DNA of 64,000 bases from Streptomyces sp. CNH099. Its GTDB lineage: Bacteria > Actinomycetota > Actinomycetes > Streptomycetales > Streptomycetaceae. The position numbers and the translations under genes were made by a program. The first letter of the stretch is position 1; every line of letters begins with the position of its first letter. The notes under the pieces were generated by a model. It was not told where the DNA came from and made no database searches. It was given only the letters and a program-made list of their open reading frames with translations. Of this stretch, positions 44,848 through 55,000 are shown piece by piece. Location: assembly GCA_000514715.1 (NCBI GenBank), contig AZWL01000019.1, positions 62,182 to 126,181 on the forward strand, written 5' to 3'.

Positions 44848-45494
44848 CGCCTGGCCTCCAGCGCCTGGGTGAGGGCGGCTATCCCGCGGGCGGTGTGCGT
44901 CTTGACCGAACCGCAGGAGATGCCCATGGTCTGCGCTATCTCCCCCTCCTTGAGGCCGAGCCAGTGGCGCAGCACCAGGGCCTCGCGCTGCCGGGCGGGA
45001 AGCTGCTGCAACGCGGAGACCAGCGCCCGCTGGTCGTCGTGGAGGAGCGCCGAGGTCTCCGCGGACGCCACCGGGTCGACCGGCGCTTCGACGTGCCTGC
45101 GCGCTGCCCGCAGATGCCGGATCCGCATCCGGGTCAGATTGCAGACGACCGAGCGCAGATACGCCTCGGCGGAGCCGGCGGCGCGTATTTTGCGCCATTT
45201 GCGATAGATCTGGTAATAGGCCTCGGCCACGATGTTCTCCGGGTCGTCGGCGCCGAGGAGCGTGGCCAGGCGGAGCATCGACGCGTAGTGCCCGTCGAAC
45301 AGTTGCGCGATGGCGACTTCGCGGTCCAGGTCGCCGGGGGAGGTCAGGGGCTGGGGCCCGTCCGTGGCGCCGCCGGCCGCCGGGCCCCGGTCCGTGCGGT
45401 CCGCGGGAGCACCCGACCCGGCGGGCGCAGGCGGCGGTGCGGAGCGCTGCGACTGCGCCGGGACGGGGCGGAAGCCCGGTCTGATCTGTTTCAT
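44844..45494 (-). CDS. ECF-type RNA polymerase sigma factor (SigE-like family)
   Basis: 216 residues from ATG 45494, overlapping the symporter stop. The first 60 residues are Pro/Ala/Gly-rich. Region 2: IAQLFDGHYASMLRLATLLG, AEAYYQIYRKWRKI, AYLRSVVCNLTRMRIR. Region 4: LPARQREALVLRHWLGLKEG, EIAQTMGISCGSVKTHTARG. The SVKTHTARG helix is typical of the actinobacterial SigE-type subgroup. It lies between a transporter and a small membrane protein, both with four-base overlaps, so the three are made together. Target promoters are unknown. Confidence 0.92.
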   Translation of the reverse strand: MKQIRPGFRPVPAQSQRSAPPPAPAGSGAPADRTDRGPAAGGATDGPQPLTSPGDLDREVAIAQLFDGHYASMLRLATLLGADDPENIVAEAYYQIYRKWRKIRAAGSAEAYLRSVVCNLTRMRIRHLRAARRHVEAPVDPVASAETSALLHDDQRALVSALQQLPARQREALVLRHWLGLKEGEIAQTMGISCGSVKTHTARGIAALTQALEARR

Positions 45495-47053
45495 GAGCTG
45501 CTCGCTCCCCCTCCGGGATGGCGCCTGGCGGTCAGGCGGGACGGTAGCGCTGTGGCGTCCGCGCCACGGGGCGTGCCGATACGGTCCAGGGCCGCCGTGA
45601 CGGTCACGGCGACCGCGAAGTTGAGTACGAGGGCGGCGAGGCCAGCGTAAACCTCCAGCTCGTGGCCGCCCACGCCGAAAAGGACGACGGGCGAGAAGCC
45701 CTCGTGCACGACCAGGTACGTGCCGGCGGCCATCCCCGTGGCCCAGCCCGCCAGCAGGGCACGGTGGTGCAGCCGGCGGGTGAACAGCCCGACGACGACG
45801 GCGGGGAAGATCTGCAGGATCCAGATCCCGCCCAGCAGCTGGAGATTGATCGCGTCCTGGTCGCGCAGCCCGAACACGAAGGCGACGGCGCCCACCTTCG
45901 CGGTCAGCGACACGACACGGGCGATGCGCACCTGGCGCTTGGGCGTGGCGGTCGGATGGACGTACTCGACGTAGACGTTGCGGACGAACGAGGTCGCCGC
46001 CGCGATCGACATCACCGCCGCCGGTACCAGGGCACCCACGGCGAACGCGCCGAAGACCAGTCCGGCCAGCGCGGCGGGCATGAGGTCGGCCACCAGCATC
46101 CCGACAGCGCTCTCGGCGGCCCCGCGGGGGGCGTCGACGCCCGCGGCGAGAGCCGCGATGCCGAGCACCCCGAACAGGCCGAGCACACCGGTCCAGGCGG
46201 GCAGCGCGAGGGACACGCGGCGCAGGGTGTCCGGCCCGGAGGCGGCGAAGGCCGCGGTGAGTACATGCGGGTACATCAGCAGTGCCAGCGCCGAGCCCAG
46301 CGCCAGGGAGGCGTACGCGGCGTGCTGATCGGCGGCGAGGGCCACGGAGGCGTCGGCGGGCCCACGTGCGGCCAGCTCCCGTGCCGCGGTCTCGAACATG
46401 GCGCCCGGCCCGCCCAGCCGGGGCAGCACCAGCGCCACGGCGGCGCAGACCGAGCAGAAGATCGCCGCGCCCTTCATCGCCGAGATCACGGTCGGAGCCC
46501 GCAGCCCGTGGTGGTAGGTCGCCACGGCCAGCCCGGCGAACAGCGCGACCATCAGCAGGTCCCCGGCGGCTCCGCGCGGATACAGCCCGCCGGCCGTCAG
46601 CATCGCGCGGATGCCCAGCAGCTGGAGGGCCAGGTAGGGCATGGTCGCCAGGATCCCGGTGAGGGCGACGACGAGGGCCAGCGGCGGCGAGCCGTAGCGC
46701 CCCCGGACGAAGTCGGCCGCGGTCACGTAGCCGTGGCGGCGGGCCACCGACCACAGCCGGGGAAGCAGCAGGAAGGCCAGCGGCCAGACGATCACCGTGT
46801 AGGGCAGTGCGAAGAACCCGTAGGCACCCTGGCCGTACACCAGTCCCGGTACGGCGGCGAAGGTGTACGCGGTGAACACCGTGCCACCGAGCAGCAGCCA
46901 GGTCCACACCGGCCCCAGGCCGCGGTCGGCCAGAGCCCAGCCCTCCAGCGAGGGCAGGGTGTCGTGCCGCTGGAACCTGCGCGCGGTCAGGGCCAGGAGG
47001 GACGTGCCGCCGATGACCGACACGAAGGCGATGAGCATGGCGCCTTCCGTCAT
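45491..47053 (-). CDS. Sodium:solute symporter (SSS family)
   Basis: 520 residues from ATG 47053; ATG 47038, with GGAAGG just upstream, is an equally good start. About 13 membrane helices with SSS features: ALADRGLGPVWTWLLLGGTV, the unwound TM1 equivalent, DFVRGRYGSPPLALVVAL and SIAAATSFVRNVYVEYVHP. Related to the YhjB/pantothenate-type members that normally travel with a DUF3311 gene; here the DUF3311 gene is divergent. The substrate is unknown. Translationally coupled to the sigma factor downstream. Confidence 0.92.
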   Translation of the reverse strand: MTEGAMLIAFVSVIGGTSLLALTARRFQRHDTLPSLEGWALADRGLGPVWTWLLLGGTVFTAYTFAAVPGLVYGQGAYGFFALPYTVIVWPLAFLLLPRLWSVARRHGYVTAADFVRGRYGSPPLALVVALTGILATMPYLALQLLGIRAMLTAGGLYPRGAAGDLLMVALFAGLAVATYHHGLRAPTVISAMKGAAIFCSVCAAVALVLPRLGGPGAMFETAARELAARGPADASVALAADQHAAYASLALGSALALLMYPHVLTAAFAASGPDTLRRVSLALPAWTGVLGLFGVLGIAALAAGVDAPRGAAESAVGMLVADLMPAALAGLVFGAFAVGALVPAAVMSIAAATSFVRNVYVEYVHPTATPKRQVRIARVVSLTAKVGAVAFVFGLRDQDAINLQLLGGIWILQIFPAVVVGLFTRRLHHRALLAGWATGMAAGTYLVVHEGFSPVVLFGVGGHELEVYAGLAALVLNFAVAVTVTAALDRIGTPRGADATALPSRLTARRHPGGGASSS

Positions 47054-47210
47054 CGATCACCGTCCCGGCGGGTGTGCAGAGGTCTTGTTTCCTTCGAGTT
47101 GCGCGAACATGCTGTTCGGAGGACAGGAAGGCCGTGGAAAACCGCAGGAAGTCTCCCGCCGGCCGAACGGTGTGGGCAAGGACCACGTCCACGGGCAGCA
47201 GGAGGGCGCC

Positions 47211-47474
47211 GTGACACGGGACGGACACCGGCGCGCTCCCGGGAGCGGGAGCGGCGTGCTCCGGCCGGCCGTGGCCGGTGTGTGCCTGCTGGCACCGGCC
47301 GTCGGCCTGCTCTGGGTCCCCTGGTACGCACGTGGGGAGCCGGAGCTGGTGGGGATCCCCTTCTTCTACTGGTACCAGTTCGCCTGGGTGCCGGCCACCA
47401 GCGTGCTGCTGCGCGTCGCGTACCTGCTGCTGCGCCGTGAGGGCCCAGGGCGCTCACGGCGGCCCGTCGGCTGA
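47211..47474 (+). CDS. DUF3311 small membrane protein
   Basis: 87 residues from GTG 47211, with AGGAGGGCG upstream. Two membrane helices (about 16-37 and 48-73) separated by YARGEPELVGIPFFYWYQ, the DUF3311 pattern. The family is usually the small partner of an SSS symporter in the same operon. Here it faces away from its presumed partner across a 157-bp shared promoter region. Confidence 0.85.
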   Translation: MTRDGHRRAPGSGSGVLRPAVAGVCLLAPAVGLLWVPWYARGEPELVGIPFFYWYQFAWVPATSVLLRVAYLLLRREGPGRSRRPVG

Positions 47475-47789
47475 GCCGCCCGTGACGGGCCCCCAGGGGG
47501 TGCCGCCCCGTACCGTGCCGTACCGACGTGCGGGCCCGGGGCGCGCGCCGGCCCTGAGCGGCCGGGATGCCGTGTCGGCGGGGTGCGGGACAATGGAAGG
47601 GCCATGGCCGGGGTGACGGCCGTGCGCGGTGGAGTGGCCTCGTGCCGCACGTAACCGTGACTACCCGCCGGTCCCGCGTGGCACCCGGAGTCGAGAGGCG
47701 AGGGAAGGCGGTCGTCATGACCAGCGTCACTCAGCGTGTCGCCGCCCTGTTCCGGTCTGTTCCGGTCTGCTCCCGGAGGGTGAGGGCCG
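47475..47789. other. Gene-free stretch upstream of htpX
   Basis: 315 bases with no convincing gene. The end holds the htpX ribosome binding site (GGAGGGTGAGG). A promoter for the htpX unit probably lies here, but no clear -35/-10 pair was identified. Confidence 0.5.
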
Positions 47790-48707
47790 ATGCGCAGTCG
47801 CTTTGAGCACGACCGGCAGCTGACCACGCGCATGGTGGTCACGATGTTCCTGCTCGGGTTGGTGTACGTGGCGTTCGTCGCCGCGCTGATCGTCCTGCTC
47901 AAGTCCGTCGTCCTGGTGGTCGTCATCGCCGCCGGGCTGCTCGCCGCGCAGTACTGGTTCTCGGACCGGATCGCCCTGTACGCGATGCGCGGCCGCATCG
48001 TCACGGCGGAAGAGCAACCCCAGCTGCACGGCCTCGTCGACCGGCTGTGCGCCACCGCGGACATGCCCAAACCGCGGGTGGCCGTCTCCGACATGGATCT
48101 GCCGAACGCGTTCGCCACCGGCCGCAACGCCGACCACGCCGTCGTCTGCGTCACCAGCGGGCTGCAGCACCGCCTGACGACCGAGGAGCTCGAAGGCGTC
48201 CTCGCCCACGAGCTGTCCCATGTGGCGCACCGTGACGTGGCGGTGATCACCATCGCCTCGTTCCTGGGTGTGATCGCGGGGCTCGTCGTCCGCTTCGCCT
48301 TCTACTCCCAGCTCTTCGGCGGACGCCAGCGCGACCAGAACACCGTCGCCGTCCTCGCCGCGGTCATGGCGGTCTCCGCACTCGTCTACGCGCTCAGCTT
48401 CCTGCTGATCCGTGCGCTCTCGCGCTACCGGGAGCTGGCCGCCGACCGCGCCGCGGCCATGCTGACCGCGAAGCCGTCCGCGCTGGCGTCGGCGCTCACC
48501 AAGATCAGCGGGGACATGGCCCGTATCCCCACCAAGGATCTGCGTACCGCCCAGGCGTTCAACGCGTTCTTCTTCACCCCCGCCCTCGGCCGCCCCGGGG
48601 CCGCGGTGGCCGGCCTGTTCTCCACCCACCCCAGCCTGGAACGCCGCCTGGAGGCCCTCGCGGAGGTCTCCGCCGAGCTGGGCGGGCCGGGCCGCGGGAC
48701 ACCCTGA
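47790..48707 (+). CDS. htpX: M48 family membrane zinc metalloprotease (HtpX-like)
   Basis: 305 residues, ATG 47790. Two N-terminal membrane helices, the zinc motif HELSH at 140-144 (VLAHELSHVAHRD), two further helices, and the third ligand Glu in YRELAADRAA. The C-terminal THPSLERRLEAL is typical. It degrades misfolded membrane proteins in the cytoplasmic membrane. Followed after 14 nt by pspAB, a known streptomycete pair in envelope stress. Confidence 0.94.
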   Translation: MRSRFEHDRQLTTRMVVTMFLLGLVYVAFVAALIVLLKSVVLVVVIAAGLLAAQYWFSDRIALYAMRGRIVTAEEQPQLHGLVDRLCATADMPKPRVAVSDMDLPNAFATGRNADHAVVCVTSGLQHRLTTEELEGVLAHELSHVAHRDVAVITIASFLGVIAGLVVRFAFYSQLFGGRQRDQNTVAVLAAVMAVSALVYALSFLLIRALSRYRELAADRAAAMLTAKPSALASALTKISGDMARIPTKDLRTAQAFNAFFFTPALGRPGAAVAGLFSTHPSLERRLEALAEVSAELGGPGRGTP

Positions 48708-48721
48708 GAAGGAGCTGCGAC

Positions 48722-49300
48722 GTGGGTTTCCTGGACTCCCTGTTCGGCCGGTCCAAGCCGGTCAGGCCCGACCTGGATCAGCTCTTCGGACTCCCCTCCG
48801 CGGCGATCACCCTCCAGGCGGCCGTCGGCTTCACCCCGACCGGTGCGGGCTCGGTGTGCTTCGCCTCCATCGAGGGCGGGGCCTTCGCGCAGATCCGGCA
48901 GGAGGTACGGGCCCTGCTGGACGCGGACTCCGAACGGGCCGGCGCGCCGGTGGAGTTCAGCCGCGACGACTACGGGTACTCGTGGCTGCTCTCCCGCCGT
49001 ACCCCCGACAGCCTGCCCGCGCTGGTGGGCGACCTGCACGCGGTGAACACGGCACTGCAGGACAGCGGCTTCGGCCCGCAGCTCCTCTGCTCCCTGGTCA
49101 GCTTCCGCGACGCCGAGGCGAACTCCCTGACCCTCGTCTACCTCTACAAGCGCGGCACCTTCTACCCCTTCGCCCCGCTGCCCGGCGAGACCCGCGACAA
49201 CCCGCTGGAACTCCAGGTCAAGGCGGTGGTCGAGAACGACCTGCGCATCGAGCAGGACCTGAGCCGCTGGTTCCCGCTGTGGGGCGCCCCCGGCCTGTGA
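48722..49300 (+). CDS. pspAB: PspA-associated protein PspAB
   Basis: 192 residues from GTG 48722, with GAAGGAG upstream. It begins MGFLDSLFGRSKPVRPDLDQ and contains FAQIRQEVRALLDAD and the acidic FSRDDYGYSWLLSRR block, the pattern of the actinobacterial PspAB family. Soluble, no membrane segment. It is expected to act with HtpX (14 nt upstream) and the phage-shock protein PspA, which is not in this window. Confidence 0.85.
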   Translation: MGFLDSLFGRSKPVRPDLDQLFGLPSAAITLQAAVGFTPTGAGSVCFASIEGGAFAQIRQEVRALLDADSERAGAPVEFSRDDYGYSWLLSRRTPDSLPALVGDLHAVNTALQDSGFGPQLLCSLVSFRDAEANSLTLVYLYKRGTFYPFAPLPGETRDNPLELQVKAVVENDLRIEQDLSRWFPLWGAPGL

Positions 49301-49393
49301 GGGGTACGCCGGCACGCGTACGCCGCCGTCCGTATCCGAAGCAACCGGTCGAACCGGTCACTGTGTGGTGATGGGTCGGGCACACTGAGGAAC

Positions 49394-50407
49394 ATGCGTG
49401 ACGACGCCGACCGCGAGCCCCAGCGCGTGACGATCCGCCTGCCCGACGGGGACGATCCCGTCGCCGGAGTCACCGAGACGGACGCCGCCCGGCACGCGGA
49501 ACGCTATCCGCATCTGCTGGTGCGCGGGCCGTTGTTCGGCATCGCCGAGCAGCGGCCGGGCGACGCGCCGCGGTGGCGGCTGCGGTGCGACATGGACACC
49601 GGCATGCCGCAGCACGCCCGCGACTCGCTCCAGTCCCGGCTGTGGTTCAGCGCCCGGGACGACGCCGTCGACCGCGGGCACCGCCGGCGGCTGCTGGCGG
49701 CGGTGGCGCTGCTGGAGCGCGAGCCGGTCGACGAGGTCGGCGTCGGCGACGTCCGCTACCGCATCGTGCGTGCGGACGAGTTCACCCGCACCGACGGCCG
49801 GCGCCCGGAGCCGCCGCGGCCCACGGACCCGGACTCCGACGGCTGGGAGCGCGCCGACTCCGCGCCCTCGCGCACCGACGGCTTCGTCATCGACCCGGAC
49901 GCCGCGACCGGGCCGGCCGAGGGCCTGCTGCGGATCGCGCTGCACGACTTCGCGTACACCTCGGCGCGCTATCCCCGCCGGGTGCGCGGCGACTCCCGGG
50001 CGGCCGTCGACTCCCACCCCGGCGTGGTGATACTCCCCGCGGCGTTCCGGGTGCTTCAGGAGAGGGAGGAGACCTGGTCGATGCTCGGCGGCCAGCACTC
50101 CACCCCGCAGCAGGCACGGCGCCTGCTGGCCGACTTCCTCACCAACACCCACGGATTCCCCCCGCCGCTGGGCCCTCCGGAAGAGGACGCCGAGGTCTGC
50201 CGGCGGGCCGCGGACGGCTTCCGCCGCGGCAACCGGGTCGACGAGCTTGAGGTGTGCGGGCAGCGGTACCTGATCGTGCGGGTGGAGCGGATGATCCGGA
50301 TCGGGCCCGACGGCCCCGAACCCCCCCGCCCCTCGGACGTCGACGACTACGGCCCCGGCAGACTCCACCCGGCCATGGACTCCGACGGCACCGTCACGCC
50401 CGACTGA
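49394..50407 (+). CDS. DUF5954 family protein
   Basis: 337 residues, ATG 49394 with GAGGAAC upstream. Two similar halves: DVRYRIVRADEFTRTDGRRP and GQRYLIVRVERMIRIGPDG share the pattern YxIVRxExxxRxGPDGPEPP followed by D-x-D-x. A central part has FAYTSARYPRRVRG and HPGVVILPAAF. The family is restricted to streptomycetes and relatives. Function unknown; it looks cytoplasmic and has no membrane segment. Confidence 0.8.
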   Translation: MRDDADREPQRVTIRLPDGDDPVAGVTETDAARHAERYPHLLVRGPLFGIAEQRPGDAPRWRLRCDMDTGMPQHARDSLQSRLWFSARDDAVDRGHRRRLLAAVALLEREPVDEVGVGDVRYRIVRADEFTRTDGRRPEPPRPTDPDSDGWERADSAPSRTDGFVIDPDAATGPAEGLLRIALHDFAYTSARYPRRVRGDSRAAVDSHPGVVILPAAFRVLQEREETWSMLGGQHSTPQQARRLLADFLTNTHGFPPPLGPPEEDAEVCRRAADGFRRGNRVDELEVCGQRYLIVRVERMIRIGPDGPEPPRPSDVDDYGPGRLHPAMDSDGTVTPD

Positions 50408-50489
50408 CGCCTCCCCGGCTCCCCACCCGGCCGCGTGCGCCAGACTCGCCCCCGCGGCCCGGCCGTTCCGGTCCGCCCGGTGTGCCCTG

Positions 50490-50516
50490 TATGCCCGGTA
50501 TGCCCGGTATGCCCGG
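50490..50516. repeat. Three 9-bp tandem units
   Basis: TATGCCCGG three times in a row in the gap between the DUF5954 gene and the next membrane protein gene. Nothing else is recognised in this 195-base gap. Confidence 0.75.
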
Positions 50517-50602
50517 TGTGAGGCTGCCGGCCGGGCCGGGAATCAGTTCCGGGCGGGCGGGTAGCCGCTCGATGATCACATCGTCGGTTCGGGAGGTTCC
50601 CG

Positions 50603-51718
50603 GTGGGTGTCCACGTGCTGCGGGCCGCGGTGGCCGCGCTCCTCGGCCTGACCCTGCTGGCCTGGGCGTGGCTTCCGTTCGTACGGCGCCGGGTGCTGGC
50701 CGACTACGGGCGCGCCGCCGGGGCGCTGCCGCGGGGGCCGGTGCCGGAGCCCGGCGACCTCGACGTCACGGCGCTGGCATTGCTGGCCGGAGGGCCGGCG
50801 CGGGTCACCCAGGTGCTGCTCACCGGGCTGTACCTCACCGGGGACCTGCGGCTCACCCGTACCCGCCGGATGCGCGAGCACGCGGTCGAGTTGCGCGAAG
50901 AGCGGCAGGAGCGGGAGCGGGAACGGGACTCCGCCGCGCTGTCACCCCTGCATCGCGCGCTCCTCGCGGTGGTCCGGGAGCGGCAGCCGGCCCCTCTCAA
51001 GCCGGTCTTCGCGTGGGGGCTGCTCACCGACGAGACCGAGCCGCTGTGGCGGAACCTGGAGGCCCGGGGGCTGCGCCCCCATGACCGGCACCTGTACCGG
51101 GCGCGGAGCCGCTACGCGGTCGCGCGCCTGGCGCTCGGCCTGTCGATGGCGCTGGGGCTGGCGGTGGTGCTGTACGGCACCTTCGCCGGCATGGCCCTGG
51201 CCCGCGACGTCTCCGCCGGTCTGCCGTACCTCGCCGCGGGAGTCGTCATGGCCGCGGGGTCCGGGCTGCTGATGCTGTGGTCGCACCGGGCCGTCGGGCG
51301 GATCTCCCCGCGTACCGCGGCCGGCGACCGGCTCGTCCGCCGAGCGCAGGAGCAGTACTGCCGCCGCGTCGGGCCGGGCGACCGCACCGCCCCGGAGGTG
51401 CTCGACCGGGAGCTGGCCCTGCGCCGGCTGGCGGTCTCCGGCTCCCTGGGCACCCACCTCTCCGCCTCCGCACACCGCGGTATACGGCGAACGGCCTCCC
51501 CGCCCAGCTGGCCGGACACCGCACACCCCGAGCGGGTCCGGCCGCCGCAGCTGTGGGACTTCCTCGGCCAGCAGAACTCCGCCCTCGGGGACTTCGGCCC
51601 GTTCGGCTCCCACCGGCTCTGGCGGCGCGTCGAGGTGCCGCAGGGACCCGAGTTCACCCCGCCCGGGCCGGACTACTTCAGCAGCTTCTTCTGGGAGGTA
51701 CCCGACCACTCCCACTGA
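50603..51718 (+). CDS. TIGR04222-like membrane protein
   Basis: 371 residues from GTG 50603, with GGGAGG upstream. A membrane helix at the N-terminus (AAVAALLGLTLLAWAWLPF), the domain PGDLDVTALALLAGGPARVT typical of TIGR04222 proteins, a charged linker (ELREERQERERERD), two further helices around 170-225 and a polar tail ending FSSFFWEVPDHSH. Family assignment rests on the LALLAGGP motif and topology. Function unknown. Confidence 0.7.
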   Translation: MGVHVLRAAVAALLGLTLLAWAWLPFVRRRVLADYGRAAGALPRGPVPEPGDLDVTALALLAGGPARVTQVLLTGLYLTGDLRLTRTRRMREHAVELREERQERERERDSAALSPLHRALLAVVRERQPAPLKPVFAWGLLTDETEPLWRNLEARGLRPHDRHLYRARSRYAVARLALGLSMALGLAVVLYGTFAGMALARDVSAGLPYLAAGVVMAAGSGLLMLWSHRAVGRISPRTAAGDRLVRRAQEQYCRRVGPGDRTAPEVLDRELALRRLAVSGSLGTHLSASAHRGIRRTASPPSWPDTAHPERVRPPQLWDFLGQQNSALGDFGPFGSHRLWRRVEVPQGPEFTPPGPDYFSSFFWEVPDHSH

Positions 51719-52004
51719 ACCGCGCCGCCGGACCGCGGCGACCGGCAGTCCTTCGACGCCGGTCTCCGGCAGAGCCCCGCCGAGCTACGGCGGGTGGAGT
51801 GAACACGGTGCACACTTCCGGCGCCGAATTGAGCAGCGTGCTCTTACCGGATCCGTGTTCGCCGTATCTATGGTGCTTTCAGGACGAGCCGCAGCCTCGC
51901 ATTCATGGCAAAGCCGACCAACTCTCTCACCAGGAGAGCCGCGTGGCACCGCACACGAGACTGCTGCTCGACGGACGGGCCACCGCTGCCCGGAAAGGGG
52001 CGGG

Positions 52005-55000
52005 ATGACATACCGACACAGATTACGCAGGCCGAGCCGACGGCTGACGGCGGTGCTCGCCGTCACGCTCGGGGTCGGCCTCCTGCAGGCTCCCGTCTCC
52101 CAGGCGGCAGAGCCGCCGTCCTCGGTTTCCGAGGTCTGGGACCAGCTGGAACCGGCCGTTCCGGCCCAGGAGTCCGTCCCCGAGCCCGCGGCCGGCGGCG
52201 GTGTGCCTCCGGACGAGCGGGCCGAGGTACTCGGCGAGAGCTGGGAGTCCTCCGGGGACCGGGCCTGGACCACGACCGGGGACGCGGCCGGGTTTCATCT
52301 GCTGGTGGCCGATGCCCGCGAGGGCTACGCGTGGCGTACGGCAGCCACGCTGGCCGAGCCCGGCTTCGAGGCGGACAGGTGGATCGGCAACGCGTGCGTG
52401 ACCGGGTCCGGCAAGTGGGCGGTGGTCGTGTACGCGCCGCGCACGTTCACGAACGAGCCTGCGCTCATGGCACGCGGAGCGTTCACCGCGGTGGTCGGCC
52501 TGGACAGCGGTGAGGTCCGCAAGCTGCCGGTGAAAAGTTCGCTGTCGTACTACAACCCCGGCTGCGGCGTGGCCGACACGGCGGTGCTGACCCAGGCCGG
52601 GGGCGAGGTCCTGGACGCCACCAGGCTGGTTTCACTGGACGTCCCGTCGGCTGAGACGGCCGCGGCCGTCGAGGTCCCGGGCCAGGTCACCTCCGCCGTC
52701 CCCGTCGGCGACGAGGTGTACGCCGCCGCCGCGGGCCGCGTGGTGCGGGTGTCCGGCTCCGGTGGGCTGACCGACGTCGCCCGCACCGACGGCACCCCCT
52801 ACCGGCTGACCCCGGACTCCGGCGGCGGCCTGGTCTTCATGGACCACGACGGCGACGAGACCGCCCGGGCCGGGCACCTCACCGCCGGACAGCTCGCGGA
52901 CGGCTCGCAGACGCCGGGTACCGGCACGCCGCGGACGCCGGGTACCGGCACGCCGCGGACGCTCGCGGAGGGGCCGCTGAACGGCACCGGGCTGACCCGT
53001 ACGGCCACCGGCGGGGTCTGGCTGACCGGCGAGACGAAGCAGGTCGCCGACGACCTGCCGGACGGCGTCCGGGTGCTGCCCGGCACGCCGCGCGACGCCA
53101 GGGCGTCCGCCAGGGGCGGGGCGCTGGTGACGCACACGGCCGACGCCCGCACGGACGGCGGCGCCGGCGCGGCCGGCGCTGTGGCCGCGTCCCGCCCCGT
53201 GCGCATCGAGATGACCGCGCGGGCGACCGGGAAGGACGTCGCGTTCACCGTGGACCCCGGCACGGTGGCCACCGGCGAGAGCGCCGGGAAGCCGGCGGCG
53301 GACGGCGCGCCGCGGACGACGGCCTCCCGTACGGAGATCATCGAGAGCGAGCGCACCTGCTCCGTGCCGCGCAACGACCCCCGCAACCAGGCGATGCAGC
53401 CCAAGCCGCGGCAGGTGGAGTGGGCGCTCAACCAGGCGGTCAAGGGCACGCTCGACGACCACATCTCCCGCCCGGCCAACTGGAAGAACCTGGACATGCC
53501 CGCCTACCGGCCGCAGTCCGCCGACATGTTCCCGGCGCCCGCGCTCTCCGGCGGCGGCCGGATCCCCGCGCAGGTCGCGCTCGGGGTGGCCATGCAGGAG
53601 TCCAACCTGTGGCAGGCGTCCCGCTTCACGGTCCCCGGCGTCACCGGCAACCCGCTGATCGGCAACTTCTACGGCATCGACCTCTACGACGGCGTCTCGT
53701 CCAACGACTGGGACATCAACTGGGCCGAAGCCGACTGCGGCTACGGGATCATGCAGATCACCGACCACATGCGGCGCGCCGGAGAGGAGGACGGCGGACC
53801 GGCTGCCTGGCCCTACCAGAAGCAGCGGGCGGTGGCCCTGGACTACACCGCCAACGTCGCCGCCGGCCTGACGATCCTGGGTGAGAAGTGGAACCAGACC
53901 CGCAACGCCGGACTGACCGTCAACAACGGCGACCCGGCGAAGCTGGAGAACTGGTTCTTCGCGCTGTGGGCCTACAACTCCGGCTTCTACCCCCAGTCCG
54001 ACGCCGGGGACAACGGCGGCGCCTGGGGCGTCGGCTGGTTCAACAACCCCGCCAACCCCGAATGGGACCCGGCACGGGACAACTTCATGGAGGACCGCTA
54101 CGGAAACCCGCAGCACGCCGACGCCGCCCACCCGCAGGACTGGCCGTACCAGGAGAAGGTGCTGGGCTTCGCCGCACAGCCGCCGGAGGCCCTGGAGGCG
54201 CCGAACACGACGGTCCCGGCCTTCCGTCCGGCCACCTGGAACGGCACCGAGGGCGACGCGCTGACCCCCGGCTCGGCCAAGTACCACCGGTCGGGCGTCA
54301 AGCCGCCGATGACGCTGTTCTGCGGCAGCGCGAACGACTGCGACCCGGACGCCGTCACCTCGGCCGCGGGACCCTGCGGGCGCTCGGACTTCAGGTGCTG
54401 GTGGCACCAGGAGGTGACCTGGAAGAGCGACTGCGCCGCCACCTGCGGCAACGAGTTCATCAGGTTCAACTCCAGCTACCCCGAGGAGGCGGACGGAACC
54501 GCGTACCCGCCCAACTGCGCACTCGACGACGTGCCCGCGAACGCGCTCCTCATCGACAACCTCTCAGAGCACACGCCGTCGGTCCGGCCGGGATGCGAGA
54601 AGAGATGGACCAGCGCGGGCGAGTTCACCGTCGACTTCGGGACGGGCGAGACCCGGCACGGCGACCAGGTCTGGCCGTCCAAGGTGGACTTCCACCAGAT
54701 CGGCGCCGGGTTCGGGGCCGGGTTCTACTTCGCGCACGGCCGGCACCCCGACGAGAAGGGGTGGCGCCTGCGGGTCGAGGGCACGTGGGCGTTCGACCGG
54801 ACGGTCAGCGGCCCCGGCCTGGTCGCCGTCCACCTGCCCGACCACGGCGCTCGCACCGAGTACGCGCGGTACGAGATCGAGACGGCCGGCGGCACCGAGG
54901 AACGGATCATCCGGCAGCACGGCGAGGGCAACCGCTGGGTGCTGCTCGGCGCCTACGCGTTCGACAACAAGCCGGTCGTCCGGCTGGACAACTTCGTCCC

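Noticed and set aside
47567..47806. Small plus-strand frame before htpX
   Set aside because: No ribosome binding site, no conserved pattern, and it overlaps the htpX start.
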